The translations under genes and the position numbers were made by a program. Below are positions 40,281 through 49,147 of a stretch of DNA of 64,000 bases, piece after piece. The notes under the pieces are model-generated. The model had not been told where the DNA came from. It searched no databases and saw nothing but the letters and a program-made list of their open reading frames with translations. How positions within the stretch are numbered: the stretch's first letter is position 1; each line of letters begins with the position of its first letter. Origin of the DNA: VRUE01 sp963697915 (lineage in GTDB: Bacteria; Actinomycetota; Thermoleophilia; Solirubrobacterales; 70-9); assembly GCA_963697915.1 (NCBI GenBank), contig OY969103.1, positions 992,001 to 1,056,000 of the forward strand. Reading direction: 5' to 3'.

Positions 40281-42014
40281 CTAACGCCGCTTCCGCTTTT
40301 TCTTCTTCACCTTCACGCACTTCTGCTTGCCCTTGACCGTCTTCTTCTTGAAGCCCTTCTTGCACTTCAGGGGCTTGGTGGCGGGCGGGGTTGGGGGTGA
40401 GGGCGGTGCCGGCGGCGCGGGCGGCCCCGGCGGCTGTGGGCAAAGCGAGGCGTCGGTCTCGCAGGTATGGGCCGCGGTCGTGAACGTCGCGTCCAAGCCG
40501 TTCGTTTTACCGCCGCCGTTCTCGGCAACCACCCGGAAGTGGTAGGTCGTTCCCGGGATTAGCCCCGAGATCGCGGCCGAGACCGCTGTCGCGCTCGTTC
40601 CCGTCACCGGGTTGATCGAGCAGGGGACCGCGCTGCCGTAGGCGGTCGAGGTGCCGTACTGGAAGAGGCAGCTGGCGTCGTCGCCTCTGGCGTTGACCGT
40701 GGCGCTCAGGGTCGCCGCGGTCAGGGTCACCGCGCTCGCCGCGCCGGTGGTCGCCAGCGGGGCGTTGGGCAGGGTCGTGAAGGACTCGACGTCGCCTTCG
40801 TCGGAGCCAGCCCCGTTTTCAGCCACCAGCTTGAACGCGTACTCGGTATCGGCGCTGAGGCCACTGACGTTGGCCGAGACATCGACCGGGGAACTGCCTT
40901 CACCGGGATCCGTTGCGCAGGCTGCTTCCTGGCTCAGCGGGCCACCGGCGACTCCGTATTTGAAGCTGCACTCGGTCTCCTGGCTGCTGGGGTTGACTTC
41001 TCCCTCAAGGGTAGCGGTGCTTTGGGTCATCGCGGAGGCCTGCCCGGTGATCGTCACCGGTGGTTGGGGCTCAGCGAAGATGCGGACGAGGTTGTTGCCT
41101 GAATCGACGACGTAGACGCGGCCCGTGGCCGAGTCGACCGCGATTCCGTTCTGGGTGCTGAAACCTCCTTCGCCGAAGAGACCCGAGCCGAAATCATCGA
41201 TTTCGGTCCCGCTCGAGTCGTAAGCGATGATGTGGGTTTCGGTGCTGCTGTTAGCCAGGGCGAAGATTCCCCCCGTGACCTGGTTCACTGCAAGGACCTT
41301 TTCATTGTTGCCGCTGTCGATCACCGAGACGAAGTCCCCATCGGAGTCGAATTTCTGTATCCGACCGCCGCTGAAACTCTGGTCGGCGACGTAAACGTTG
41401 CCGATGGCATCAACAGCAACCCCCATCGACGCTTCCAGTTCGCTCGCGCCTTCACCGGTGATCGTGTCCAGCACCGTGCCGCTGGGGCTGTATTTGACGA
41501 CGGTGCCACTGCCGAAGAGATTGGCGTGGTAGATGTTGCCCGCCGAGTCGACCGCGATCTGGCCCACATTGGGTGAGCCGGAGCTGGCTTCAAAGGAGCC
41601 GAGTTCTGCCCCGGAAGAGGCAAAGGTGGTGAAGTGCGCTGTGTTGGTCGCACTACCGGTCGCGCTCATCACGACAACCTGCTGGTTGTTTGGGTTGACC
41701 GCAACTCCTCCGTTGTAGGCACCAGGCTTGAGAGCGCCAAGGAAAGTCCCCGTTGGATTGAACTTCGAAGTAAAGCCCGGGTCGGTGCTGCCGCCGTTGG
41801 GCGGGGCGAACAAATTCGTCACGTAGAGATCGCCGGTGGCGGTATCGACCCCCACCGCTTGCGCGAACCTGAGCGTATTCGAGCTCCCCACCGTCCCCAC
41901 CTGCGCGTACTCCGCCTGAGCCGGCGCCACCATCACTCCCAGTGCCAAACACGCTCCGATCATCGCCCCGAGGAGCCCCCGGCGCTTCCTGCCTTTGTCC
42001 CTAGAACCCCTCAT
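40281..42014 (-). CDS. Secreted beta-propeller/Fn3-like protein with Lys-rich Cys-paired tail
   Basis: A 577-aa exported protein. After a signal peptide (about 1-34) come NHL-like propeller repeats (35-320; GQIAVDSAGNIYHANLFGSG, GVAVDAIGNVYVADQSF, GIAVDSATGRVYVVDSGNN), then two fibronectin-III-like units (about 325-415 and 420-510; SATLEGEVNPSSQETECSFKYG, LSADTEYAFKLVAENGAGS). A Pro-rich spacer (PPGPPAPPAPPSPP) leads to a tail of almost only Lys/Arg with two cysteines (CKKGFKKKTVKGKQKC). The tail may bind teichoic or nucleic polyanions or anchor the protein at the wall. ATG 42014 overlaps the preceding gene by 14 nt. Confidence 0.82.
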   Translation of the reverse strand: MRGSRDKGRKRRGLLGAMIGACLALGVMVAPAQAEYAQVGTVGSSNTLRFAQAVGVDTATGDLYVTNLFAPPNGGSTDPGFTSKFNPTGTFLGALKPGAYNGGVAVNPNNQQVVVMSATGSATNTAHFTTFASSGAELGSFEASSGSPNVGQIAVDSAGNIYHANLFGSGTVVKYSPSGTVLDTITGEGASELEASMGVAVDAIGNVYVADQSFSGGRIQKFDSDGDFVSVIDSGNNEKVLAVNQVTGGIFALANSSTETHIIAYDSSGTEIDDFGSGLFGEGGFSTQNGIAVDSATGRVYVVDSGNNLVRIFAEPQPPVTITGQASAMTQSTATLEGEVNPSSQETECSFKYGVAGGPLSQEAACATDPGEGSSPVDVSANVSGLSADTEYAFKLVAENGAGSDEGDVESFTTLPNAPLATTGAASAVTLTAATLSATVNARGDDASCLFQYGTSTAYGSAVPCSINPVTGTSATAVSAAISGLIPGTTYHFRVVAENGGGKTNGLDATFTTAAHTCETDASLCPQPPGPPAPPAPPSPPTPPATKPLKCKKGFKKKTVKGKQKCVKVKKKKRKRR

Positions 42015-45000
42015 CGAGATGTCCCTCCCCTAGTCGTCTTTGACTTTGCTTCTTGGCTTTGCGGCTCTTGCCCTTGCAGTCGGCCTTGACCTTGGGCTTG
42101 GATACGTGCTCGGAGCCGTTTTGTCCTTCGAGCTCGACCAGGGCCTTGGAGGTCACCTTGCAGAGGTCGGCGGAGTTGACGATCAGGCCCTTCTGGCCCC
42201 CCGCCATGCGCAGCTCGAAGCTGTCGACCGGGACGTCAGGGAGTGCTTCGAAGGTGCTCCTGATGCGCTTCTTGAAGGAGTCGATGCGGCTCGAGACGCT
42301 GAACTCGATGATCCCGTTGAGGGTCGCGACCAGGTCCGGCAGCTTGTTGTTGGACGACCGCATCACGACCGGGCCTTCCAGGGCCCCGTCGATCAGGGGG
42401 CTGGTGGCTTTGGCGGTACCGATCACCGAGCCCGGTGGGCAGGCCTTTGCGGCGAACTGCACTCGCGTGCAGATCGTGCGGATGTGGCCCTGTTCGAGGA
42501 AGGCGCTTCTGGGAAGCGTCACCCGGGCCTTGCCGATGTTGGCGTCACCCGGCCTTGCTTTCAGGGTTGCGCTCAGCGCCGGGAAGTCGCCTCTCTTCGT
42601 GCCGCCCTTCAGCTGGAAGCTGATCCGTGGCTTGAAGGGAAGCGCGGCGCAGTTGGATGCCTGGAACGGAGTGGAGAGGCCGATCTGGGTGTCGTCACCC
42701 AGGAAGAAGAGGTCTCCTCCGGTTCCCGTGATCCGAGCCCCGATCTCCATCCGGTCACAAGAGGTCGGGTTGAGCGTGGTCTCGGGACGGTCGACCTTGA
42801 TCCTGATGTCCCTGATCCGCACCGGGATGCCCTTGAAGACCTGGGGGAAGGGGTCGGTCGAGACTTCGACCTCCGCCGTAGTGCGATCGATGTCGAGGGC
42901 GGTGCGGACCGCGATCGTGCCGAGGTCGTATGGGCCTGCCACCACAGGGGTGATCACGACCATCGAGAGCGGGGCGCCTTTGTAAGGGCCGGCGAGGTAG
43001 GCCTTGCCCTGGACGAACGTGAGAATCTGGCCTACCCCCGATCCGACGTCGGCAGTGCCGAGGAAGGAGGAGTCGGGGCATGAGGGAGCGGCTTGCTCCT
43101 CCTTGCCGGTCTTCGCTCCCGATGCCGCGATCGCCGCCTCGGGGCAATGGGTGATGCCAGCGACCTTGGCCAGGAGGCCCTGGGGGAGCTTGGTCGAGAG
43201 CTGGGAGATCTCCTGGTCGTCGTCGCTTCGCGTCAGACGGAAGACGAAGGGGGAGTAGGTACCGGCGGAGTTGCTCAGGGTGCCGGCTGAAATCTGCGGT
43301 CCGAACGGACGCTCTCGCAGGTCGTTGACGCAAGGAGAGCCGTCGGCCTTGTTGGTGATCTCATAAGAGCTCGACCTGGTAATCACCTGGCTCTTGTCGT
43401 GCCAGGGGGTGAAGATGGCGGTGATCGTCTTCTCACCGCAGGTGGCGGGGTTGACCAATCCAGCTCTGATCCCGCCCTTGATCGCCATCCGCATGTTGGA
43501 GACCGGAAACTGGGGCAGGTCGTCGAAGGTGGTCGTGATCTGGCCGGTTCTCGCGTCCAGTTGGATACGGCCGGCGAGCTTGACCAGCAGCCCCCGCTCC
43601 CTTTCCTGGATCACCAGGTAAAGGGCGAGGAAGTCGTCGAAGGGGTTTCGGTCCTGCTCGGCGATGAAGATCTGGCCGACCATCGGCTCCCCAGGGGGCA
43701 AGATCGGCGTTTCGATCGTCAGGACGCCGTACTGGGAGGAGTCGGGGCAGCTGACCGGCTCGTTGGTGCCCAGCTTGATCTGCTCCGGCGAGCAGCTGCT
43801 GAGGCCCTGGGCGGCGGAGGTGGAGAGGGTCATCCCCTCGGGGAAGGTGACCTGGACCTTCTTCACGGGCGGAGTGGGGATCGCCGAGATGTCGCCGTTG
43901 TCGGCGTAGAGCTCGGAGGCGTCTTGGACCGTGTCATCGCGCTGCGGCACTTCGAGGTTGACCTCGAGGCCCGTGGGGCCACTTGCCGCACGGGAGGTCG
44001 GACGCAGGGTTACCCGCGGCTTGAAGCGGAAGCGGGGGTCATCGCAGCCAGACATCTGGAAGCTCTCGGTCTCCAACGGCTGGTTGAACTTGCCCGGGCT
44101 CTGCCAGGACTCTGAGCGACCGCTCATGTGCAGGTTGGGGTTGTCGCAGTCCATCGGCATCGTGAGGAGGGGCTTGATCGGCGCGCTGAACGGCGCGCCG
44201 TACTCGGGTTTTTCTTTCGGGAGCTGCTTCGCTCGCAGGTGATCGTGAGCGGGATCGCCAGGGACGCCCCACATCGTGAAGCGCTGCGTCCTCAGGGTGT
44301 TCAGGGTCGTGATGTTGGGAATCGACGCCTTGATCGCATAGTCGTTCTCTGCGTCGAGCGAGGGATAGATGTGGACCTGCACAGGTCCGACGCTTATCCC
44401 GAAGTCAGCCGCGACTCCCAGTGGTGGCTCGAGGTTGTAGACAGCAATCCGGGACATCGTTCCCTCAGCGAAGAACGTCCCGCCGCTCTCCTGCCCATCC
44501 TGAGTATCGATGTCCAGAATCCCCACCTGGGTCTCTGGGGGGCATCCGGTGGTGAAGTGCTGAACCGACCCCAAGCTCAGGAACTTGTCGGGTGAGCACT
44601 TGGGCGTCGCCTCAGGGTTGCCGATCAAGCCAGCGGGCAACGTTGTCTCTAGAGTTTTTACGAACTGATCAGGAAGGTGCCAGGTGAGCGGCGAAAGCTG
44701 TCCCGGCAGCGTGCTGGGCAGTTCACGCTTGAGGAGGTTCGCGTCGAAATTGACCCGGAGCTCGAATGGACGTGCACCTGCTTGGTGCTCCAACTCTTCG
44801 TCCGGGAACTCGCCAGCAAATGCGTCGGTCGTGAAACTCGATGGAATCATCCCGAAGCCGGCGGGAGCCGTGCTGATCGTGATTGGGTCGACATCAGTAT
44901 CGGATGCACCTCCACCACCGAACACCATCGTGGTGTTGTCGAAGGTTCCTAGGTTGGCGCCCGGGCTGATCTGCACCCGAAAGAGGATTGCCTGTGCGAA

Positions 45001-45387
45001 GCCGCTATCTTCGGCAGAAAGTCCCCTGGGTTCAACCGGATCGTTGCTGAAGCAGCTCACCGTGCCGGTTCCAGCGCAGGTCCAGTCCGAGCTGTAACCC
45101 TCGACCCGACCTGGACTGACCAGCCCGTCGAGTGGGGCCTTGGGAATGCGCGTCACTCCCGGTGGGAGCTGATCGGTGACGGTTACAGGACCCGTCGACG
45201 CCGTGTCCCCCACGTTTCTAATCTGGATCTTGAACAGCGCAGTCCCCCCAGGGGGCAGATGCGTGTCCCCCCAAATCGTCTGCACGTCCCAAACCGGGTT
45301 GGCGGCGGCTGGGGACACGTGTGTCGTGCCCAGGAGCGCTGCCGCGGCAAGGACCAGGCAGGCCCCTCTTCTTACGATCTTGCTCAT
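42001..45387 (-). CDS. Large secreted protein with DUF11-like repeats, function unknown
   Basis: A 1128-aa exported protein. A signal peptide (about 1-29) is followed by a DUF11-like unit (HLPPGGTALFKIQIRNVGDT, GPVTVTDQLPPGVTRIP). The rest is beta-rich, with several related blocks such as VKKVQVTFPEGMTLS and SSCSPEQIKLG, VSTKLPQGLLAKVAGITHCP, and TLPRSAFLEQGHIRTICTRV. Each block contains a Cys after a helix or strand and mentions of PxxSxxGT-type loops (SVIGTAKATSPLI), suggesting four or more degenerate repeats. The C-terminus is basic (CKGKSRKAKKQSQRRL). No catalytic motif was recognised. ATG 45387 overlaps the gene before it by 4 nt. Confidence 0.8.
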   Translation of the reverse strand: MSKIVRRGACLVLAAAALLGTTHVSPAAANPVWDVQTIWGDTHLPPGGTALFKIQIRNVGDTASTGPVTVTDQLPPGVTRIPKAPLDGLVSPGRVEGYSSDWTCAGTGTVSCFSNDPVEPRGLSAEDSGFAQAILFRVQISPGANLGTFDNTTMVFGGGGASDTDVDPITISTAPAGFGMIPSSFTTDAFAGEFPDEELEHQAGARPFELRVNFDANLLKRELPSTLPGQLSPLTWHLPDQFVKTLETTLPAGLIGNPEATPKCSPDKFLSLGSVQHFTTGCPPETQVGILDIDTQDGQESGGTFFAEGTMSRIAVYNLEPPLGVAADFGISVGPVQVHIYPSLDAENDYAIKASIPNITTLNTLRTQRFTMWGVPGDPAHDHLRAKQLPKEKPEYGAPFSAPIKPLLTMPMDCDNPNLHMSGRSESWQSPGKFNQPLETESFQMSGCDDPRFRFKPRVTLRPTSRAASGPTGLEVNLEVPQRDDTVQDASELYADNGDISAIPTPPVKKVQVTFPEGMTLSTSAAQGLSSCSPEQIKLGTNEPVSCPDSSQYGVLTIETPILPPGEPMVGQIFIAEQDRNPFDDFLALYLVIQERERGLLVKLAGRIQLDARTGQITTTFDDLPQFPVSNMRMAIKGGIRAGLVNPATCGEKTITAIFTPWHDKSQVITRSSSYEITNKADGSPCVNDLRERPFGPQISAGTLSNSAGTYSPFVFRLTRSDDDQEISQLSTKLPQGLLAKVAGITHCPEAAIAASGAKTGKEEQAAPSCPDSSFLGTADVGSGVGQILTFVQGKAYLAGPYKGAPLSMVVITPVVAGPYDLGTIAVRTALDIDRTTAEVEVSTDPFPQVFKGIPVRIRDIRIKVDRPETTLNPTSCDRMEIGARITGTGGDLFFLGDDTQIGLSTPFQASNCAALPFKPRISFQLKGGTKRGDFPALSATLKARPGDANIGKARVTLPRSAFLEQGHIRTICTRVQFAAKACPPGSVIGTAKATSPLIDGALEGPVVMRSSNNKLPDLVATLNGIIEFSVSSRIDSFKKRIRSTFEALPDVPVDSFELRMAGGQKGLIVNSADLCKVTSKALVELEGQNGSEHVSKPKVKADCKGKSRKAKKQSQRRLGEGHLDEGF

Positions 45388-48300
45388 CGGCTCGCCCTCC
45401 CGTTGCGCTTTCCTCTCGGCTTGTCGGCGTTGCGCTTTGCGCTCCCTTTTCTGCACGCCCCCTTCACCTTGTGGACCGACCGGCCCTTGCGCTTGGCGCA
45501 GCGTCGGTTCGGCCTTGCCCGCTTGCGGCCACGGCTCTGGTTGCCGGGGCCGGCGAACCCGGCGCTGGCGGCATCGCGCAGGGCAGGGGCAGGATCGAGC
45601 GGCCCTTGACAAGCGTCCTCAGTGCAGGGTGCCGGAGGTATAGGCGGCGGGGGGAAACCGCCGCCTATGTGCGCGGCATAGACCTGGGCCATGCTGTCCT
45701 GCTCATGGCCAGTCAGAGCAACGCTTCCCGAGACGAAGAGGATGTTCATCCCGTCGTCTGACATAGCCTGCAATCGCAGGCCAGCATCGCCGGTCGGGAA
45801 CTCGGTTTCACCGTCGCTGACCAGCATCACGTGTCCATTTCGCCACTCGTACACATCGGCGGTTCCATTGATGTCCTCCGCGACCAGTGCGTCCTGGGTC
45901 TGGAACACCACGATTTGTCCGTCGTCCGTGACCTGCGGCGATCCGCGCCCACCCTGGCTGTTCATATAAGGCCGATCGACATTCGACTCCGTAACCGACC
46001 CATGGCGACAGGAGACGCACTCCAGAGTCCGCCCGTCAGCGTCGTAGCGAATCAGCTCCTGTTGTTCGCCTACCGTGAGATCGCCAGTCACCTTCTCTGG
46101 GCCGGTCTCGAACAGGAGAACCGACCCGTCGGCGCTCAGGTTTCCGAGTGGGAACAGTGAGTCGAGATTCGCTGCTGGCGCGACGTAGTCGATCTCGCCC
46201 CCGTGGAGTTGATAGATCTTGGGGCCCGGGTTTTCACCCAGTCCAGGCACCAGCGTCTTGGTCGAGAGGAAGTAGACGTATGAGAAGTCGCTCGAGGGGA
46301 CGACAGTTCGCTGATGGACATCAGCCAACCCGATAAGCGAGGCTTCCGGAACGCTGCAGGTCTGACAGGATCTGCCCTCGCCGAGGACCCACCGGTAGAG
46401 ATCGGCCGTGACGTTTTCGTCATCGGGATCGAGCTTCGATCTGCTGACGAAGAGCGCTTCTGTGCCATCTGGACTGACTCTGACCAGATCTCCTCCTTCG
46501 TCTGGGCCGGATATCGGTGGGCCCGAGATCAGTTCCGCCGTTGGCTCACTGAGGTCGCGTGCATAGAGCTGCCAAGGACCACTGCAGCTACTGCCTCTCG
46601 TATGGAAGAAGACCCGCTTCTCCGCCCCCGGCGCAGTGGTGTGCGGGGGGTAGGGTCGCTGGGTGAACGATGGTCCCGTACCTTCGACCACCCCGCAGGG
46701 TGGCGCCGCTCCGGTCGCGGGCATGCGACTGACCAAGCGTGGCGGGATGACACCGAAGTCATAGACGTTGCGCGTCCCAGCTTTGTGGCTGGGGTCGATG
46801 CGCTGCGGCGTCTTGTAGAAGATATGCTCGAGGTCGCCGGAGACGGAGGAGTCAGAGGCGACGATGACGGGCGTGTTGCTCGGCATTTCCTGTAATACGT
46901 CCTGGCTCCCACTCAAGTCGATCCGGACAAAGGTCCTCGGGTTTTCGCTGAAGAGCCCAGACGAGGCGATGAACAGGTGCCGATCGAAGTTCTCCGAGCT
47001 GATCTGGTACTGGAAGTTGAGCGAGCCTCCCCCGAAAAGCTGGTCGATCGGCGGCAGGATGCCTTTGGACTTCCATCCAGCGGAGGTGCGGGTGGCGAGG
47101 AATGACCCTTGGCTGCCCGCCGGCGTCCCGGGTGCCCCCCCGAGCACGCCCCAGACGACCTCGTCCCGATCGGGTGAGAGGCCAAACACGCGTGCGTCCT
47201 GATTTCCCTTGTCCGGGTTGCTGACCAGCTCTACCCCCCGCGCGGGCGGCGACGCTCCGAGGGTCCTGAATGTGCCATCGAACGCGCTCTGGCCCACGCT
47301 GTTCTCGGTGACAACGCGGTAGTGGTAGGTGGTATCGGGCTGCAATCCGCCGATCTCCTCCGAGACCAAGACCGAGTCGCTGCCGGCCCCGGCATCGCCA
47401 TCCTCGGCTGGAGGCACCGCGGTGCATGGATTGCTGTCGCAATCGCTTGGCCCGTACTCGAAGTGATAGGTGGTCGGTAGCCCGAAGGGGTTGACGAGGC
47501 CGTTGAGCCGCGCCGTAGTCCGCGTCAACGGGGCGGCGCCCCGGGGCTCGAGCAGGGGAGCGCTTTGATCGGTCTCGATCGTCTGAACAGCGCTTACCTT
47601 GGTACCCGGCGGGTTGGTGGCCGAGAGCCTGACGAAGTAGGTGGTGTTCGGGCGCAGGCCAGTCACCTGTCGCTCGACCGTGACCGGCGCGTTCCCTGCT
47701 CCGACCGCATCCGAGGGGGTCGGGTTCCAGCTGACCCCGTCGGTGCTCAGCTCCGGACGCCAGGTCGTCTCCGTCCCCTCCGGGTTGATCGTCCCCCGGA
47801 CGGTGACCGTGGTCGACCCGATCTCGCTCGGCGAGATCGGGTCGAAGGCGACCGAGGGACGCGTCGCCGGCTCTAACACTTGGATGCTGGGGAACTTCAG
47901 ACCGGGACACCCGTTCGGGCAACTCCCGAACGAGTCGTCAACAACGGCGTAAAGCCGACCTGACGGGCCGCCGTCGATGGCAAGAGCCCAGAGCAGCGAG
48001 AAGCCGATGTCCGGGAAACCGACGATCGCGGTCGAGTCGGGGTCGGTGTAGCGCCAGATCCGCGTGGGCGGGTTGGAGAGGCTCCCGCCCGAGATCACGA
48101 CGTCGCCGCTGTCGGGGTCGATCGCGAGAGCGCGCGGTTCGGTGGAGCGGAGGTAGCTCTGCTCGAGATTTCCCGCGGAGTCGTATTCCCTAACGCCGGC
48201 GACACCGACGTTGCCATGCGCCAGGAGTGCGATGCTGCCGCTCGGCGAAACGGCGATGTCGTTACCCAGCCGGCCGTTCACGGCCGGGAAGATTTCCGCC

Positions 48301-48881
48301 GCAAACGCGCCTTTGAAGGCGCCGTCGGGGCCAAAGCGCTGAACCAGCTGCCGCGCCTCGTCGGCGAGGAGCAAGTCGCCGGGGGTCGGATCGACGGCCA
48401 GGGCGGCGCCGAAGCTGCCGACCTCGCCGGGATTGGAGGTGCCCGCAGCCGGGCTGACGAAGCTGCCGTCAACGCTGAAGGACGGCGTCGAGGCGCCGTT
48501 GGATTTGAGCTTGACGATGCGGTCGTTGCCGGAGTCCGACACGTAAACCGCGATCGGCGAAGCGGCCTGATCGATCGCGATCCCGTAGGGATGATCGAAC
48601 CCCGCTTCTATGGTGGTGAGCCACTCCGCGCTGTTCGCCGTAGGAGCAAAGACTTGGACTCGGTCGTTGTTGGAGTCGACGACGTAGATGTGGCCGGTAT
48701 CGGAGTCGACGGCGATCTTCCCCGGTTGGTCGAGCTGGCCCGGCCCCGCGCCGAGGGTAGTGGCGAATTCGCCCACGCGGAAATAGGTGTCGGGGGCCGC
48801 TAGCGCCTGAGATGAAGTCGCGGCCAGCACAATCGCCAGAAAGAGGGTCACCGTCGATAGGGCCTTCGCCTGGCGTTTCAC
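45384..48881 (-). CDS. Large secreted NHL/Fn3/TolB-like propeller protein with Arg/Lys-rich tail
   Basis: A 1165-aa exported protein, first gene of the operon. Signal peptide about 1-28. Residues 30-330 are NHL-like repeats (QPGKIAVDSDTGHIYVVDSN, HPYGIAIDQAAS, ALAVDPTPGDLLLADE). Two fibronectin-III-like units follow (about 345-435 and 440-540). Residues about 550-1080 resemble a TolB/WD40 propeller (VRVSPDGTEALFVSRSKLD, GSPQVTDDGQIVVFQTQD). The last 50 residues are Arg/Lys-rich with paired cysteines (CAKRKGRSVHKVKGAC). GTG 48881 has AAGGAG 9 nt upstream and directly precedes the signal peptide; the frame is open to 49022 but overlaps the promoter. Confidence 0.83.
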   Translation of the reverse strand: MKRQAKALSTVTLFLAIVLAATSSQALAAPDTYFRVGEFATTLGAGPGQLDQPGKIAVDSDTGHIYVVDSNNDRVQVFAPTANSAEWLTTIEAGFDHPYGIAIDQAASPIAVYVSDSGNDRIVKLKSNGASTPSFSVDGSFVSPAAGTSNPGEVGSFGAALAVDPTPGDLLLADEARQLVQRFGPDGAFKGAFAAEIFPAVNGRLGNDIAVSPSGSIALLAHGNVGVAGVREYDSAGNLEQSYLRSTEPRALAIDPDSGDVVISGGSLSNPPTRIWRYTDPDSTAIVGFPDIGFSLLWALAIDGGPSGRLYAVVDDSFGSCPNGCPGLKFPSIQVLEPATRPSVAFDPISPSEIGSTTVTVRGTINPEGTETTWRPELSTDGVSWNPTPSDAVGAGNAPVTVERQVTGLRPNTTYFVRLSATNPPGTKVSAVQTIETDQSAPLLEPRGAAPLTRTTARLNGLVNPFGLPTTYHFEYGPSDCDSNPCTAVPPAEDGDAGAGSDSVLVSEEIGGLQPDTTYHYRVVTENSVGQSAFDGTFRTLGASPPARGVELVSNPDKGNQDARVFGLSPDRDEVVWGVLGGAPGTPAGSQGSFLATRTSAGWKSKGILPPIDQLFGGGSLNFQYQISSENFDRHLFIASSGLFSENPRTFVRIDLSGSQDVLQEMPSNTPVIVASDSSVSGDLEHIFYKTPQRIDPSHKAGTRNVYDFGVIPPRLVSRMPATGAAPPCGVVEGTGPSFTQRPYPPHTTAPGAEKRVFFHTRGSSCSGPWQLYARDLSEPTAELISGPPISGPDEGGDLVRVSPDGTEALFVSRSKLDPDDENVTADLYRWVLGEGRSCQTCSVPEASLIGLADVHQRTVVPSSDFSYVYFLSTKTLVPGLGENPGPKIYQLHGGEIDYVAPAANLDSLFPLGNLSADGSVLLFETGPEKVTGDLTVGEQQELIRYDADGRTLECVSCRHGSVTESNVDRPYMNSQGGRGSPQVTDDGQIVVFQTQDALVAEDINGTADVYEWRNGHVMLVSDGETEFPTGDAGLRLQAMSDDGMNILFVSGSVALTGHEQDSMAQVYAAHIGGGFPPPPIPPAPCTEDACQGPLDPAPALRDAASAGFAGPGNQSRGRKRARPNRRCAKRKGRSVHKVKGACRKGSAKRNADKPRGKRNGRASR

Positions 48882-48903
48882 TCGATACGTCTCCTTGTCC
48901 CGT

Positions 48904-48981
48904 GAGCCAAATACCGGGCCGCTTCCCTGGCGGCCGTGGCTCGATTTCCCTGTGACCAGAAACGCGGACATCCGTGTTTCT
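48904..48981 (-). promoter_or_regulatory. Structured leader: two hairpins in the 5' UTR of the secreted-protein operon
   Basis: Stem A: GAGCC (48904-48908)/GGCTC (48938-48942) encloses GGCCGC (48917-48922)/GCGGCC (48930-48935). Stem B: AGAAAC (48958-48963)/GTTTCT (48976-48981), extended by CGG/CCG. Both lie between the predicted transcription start and the ribosome site. No known riboswitch consensus was recognised. Confidence 0.5.
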
Positions 48982-48993
48982 CGCTTGAGCAGC

Positions 48994-49022
48994 ATTAAGA
49001 CACACGAATGTCTGGTTGTCAA
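48994..49022 (-). promoter_or_regulatory. Sigma-70-type promoter of the secreted-protein operon
   Basis: A perfect -35 TTGACA (49022-49017) is followed after exactly 17 nt by CTTAAT (48999-48994), which matches TATAAT at four of six positions. It sits in an A+T-rich patch and predicts a leader of about 100 nt to GTG 48881. Confidence 0.7.
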
Positions 49023-49040
49023 ATCCGAGGTGCCCTAAAC

Positions 49041-49147
49041 GCCCTGACGGTGCCTGATCAAGCAGGCCAAAGACGCAGGGAGCGTGGTGTGCTCCGCACG
49101 CGAGCGACCGAGGACGCCGAGATGCGCCGGTCAGGCGCCGTCAGGGC
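49041..49147. repeat. 107-nt element bounded by 17-bp inverted arms after the RTX gene
   Basis: GCCCTGACGGTGCCTGA (49041-49057) is the inverted copy of 49131-49147 with one mismatch, which would be a G-U pair in RNA. The element abuts the stop of the RTX gene at 49148 and ends 18 nt before the next promoter. The 73-nt interior has further small stems (GCGTG/CACGC). It could be an extended terminator, a small structured RNA or a miniature inverted-repeat element. Confidence 0.65.

Noticed and set aside
48882..48993. Known c-di-GMP or c-di-AMP riboswitch in the leader of the secreted-protein operon
   Set aside because: Stems are present, but the conserved loop sequences of these classes are not; kept only as an unclassified structured leader.
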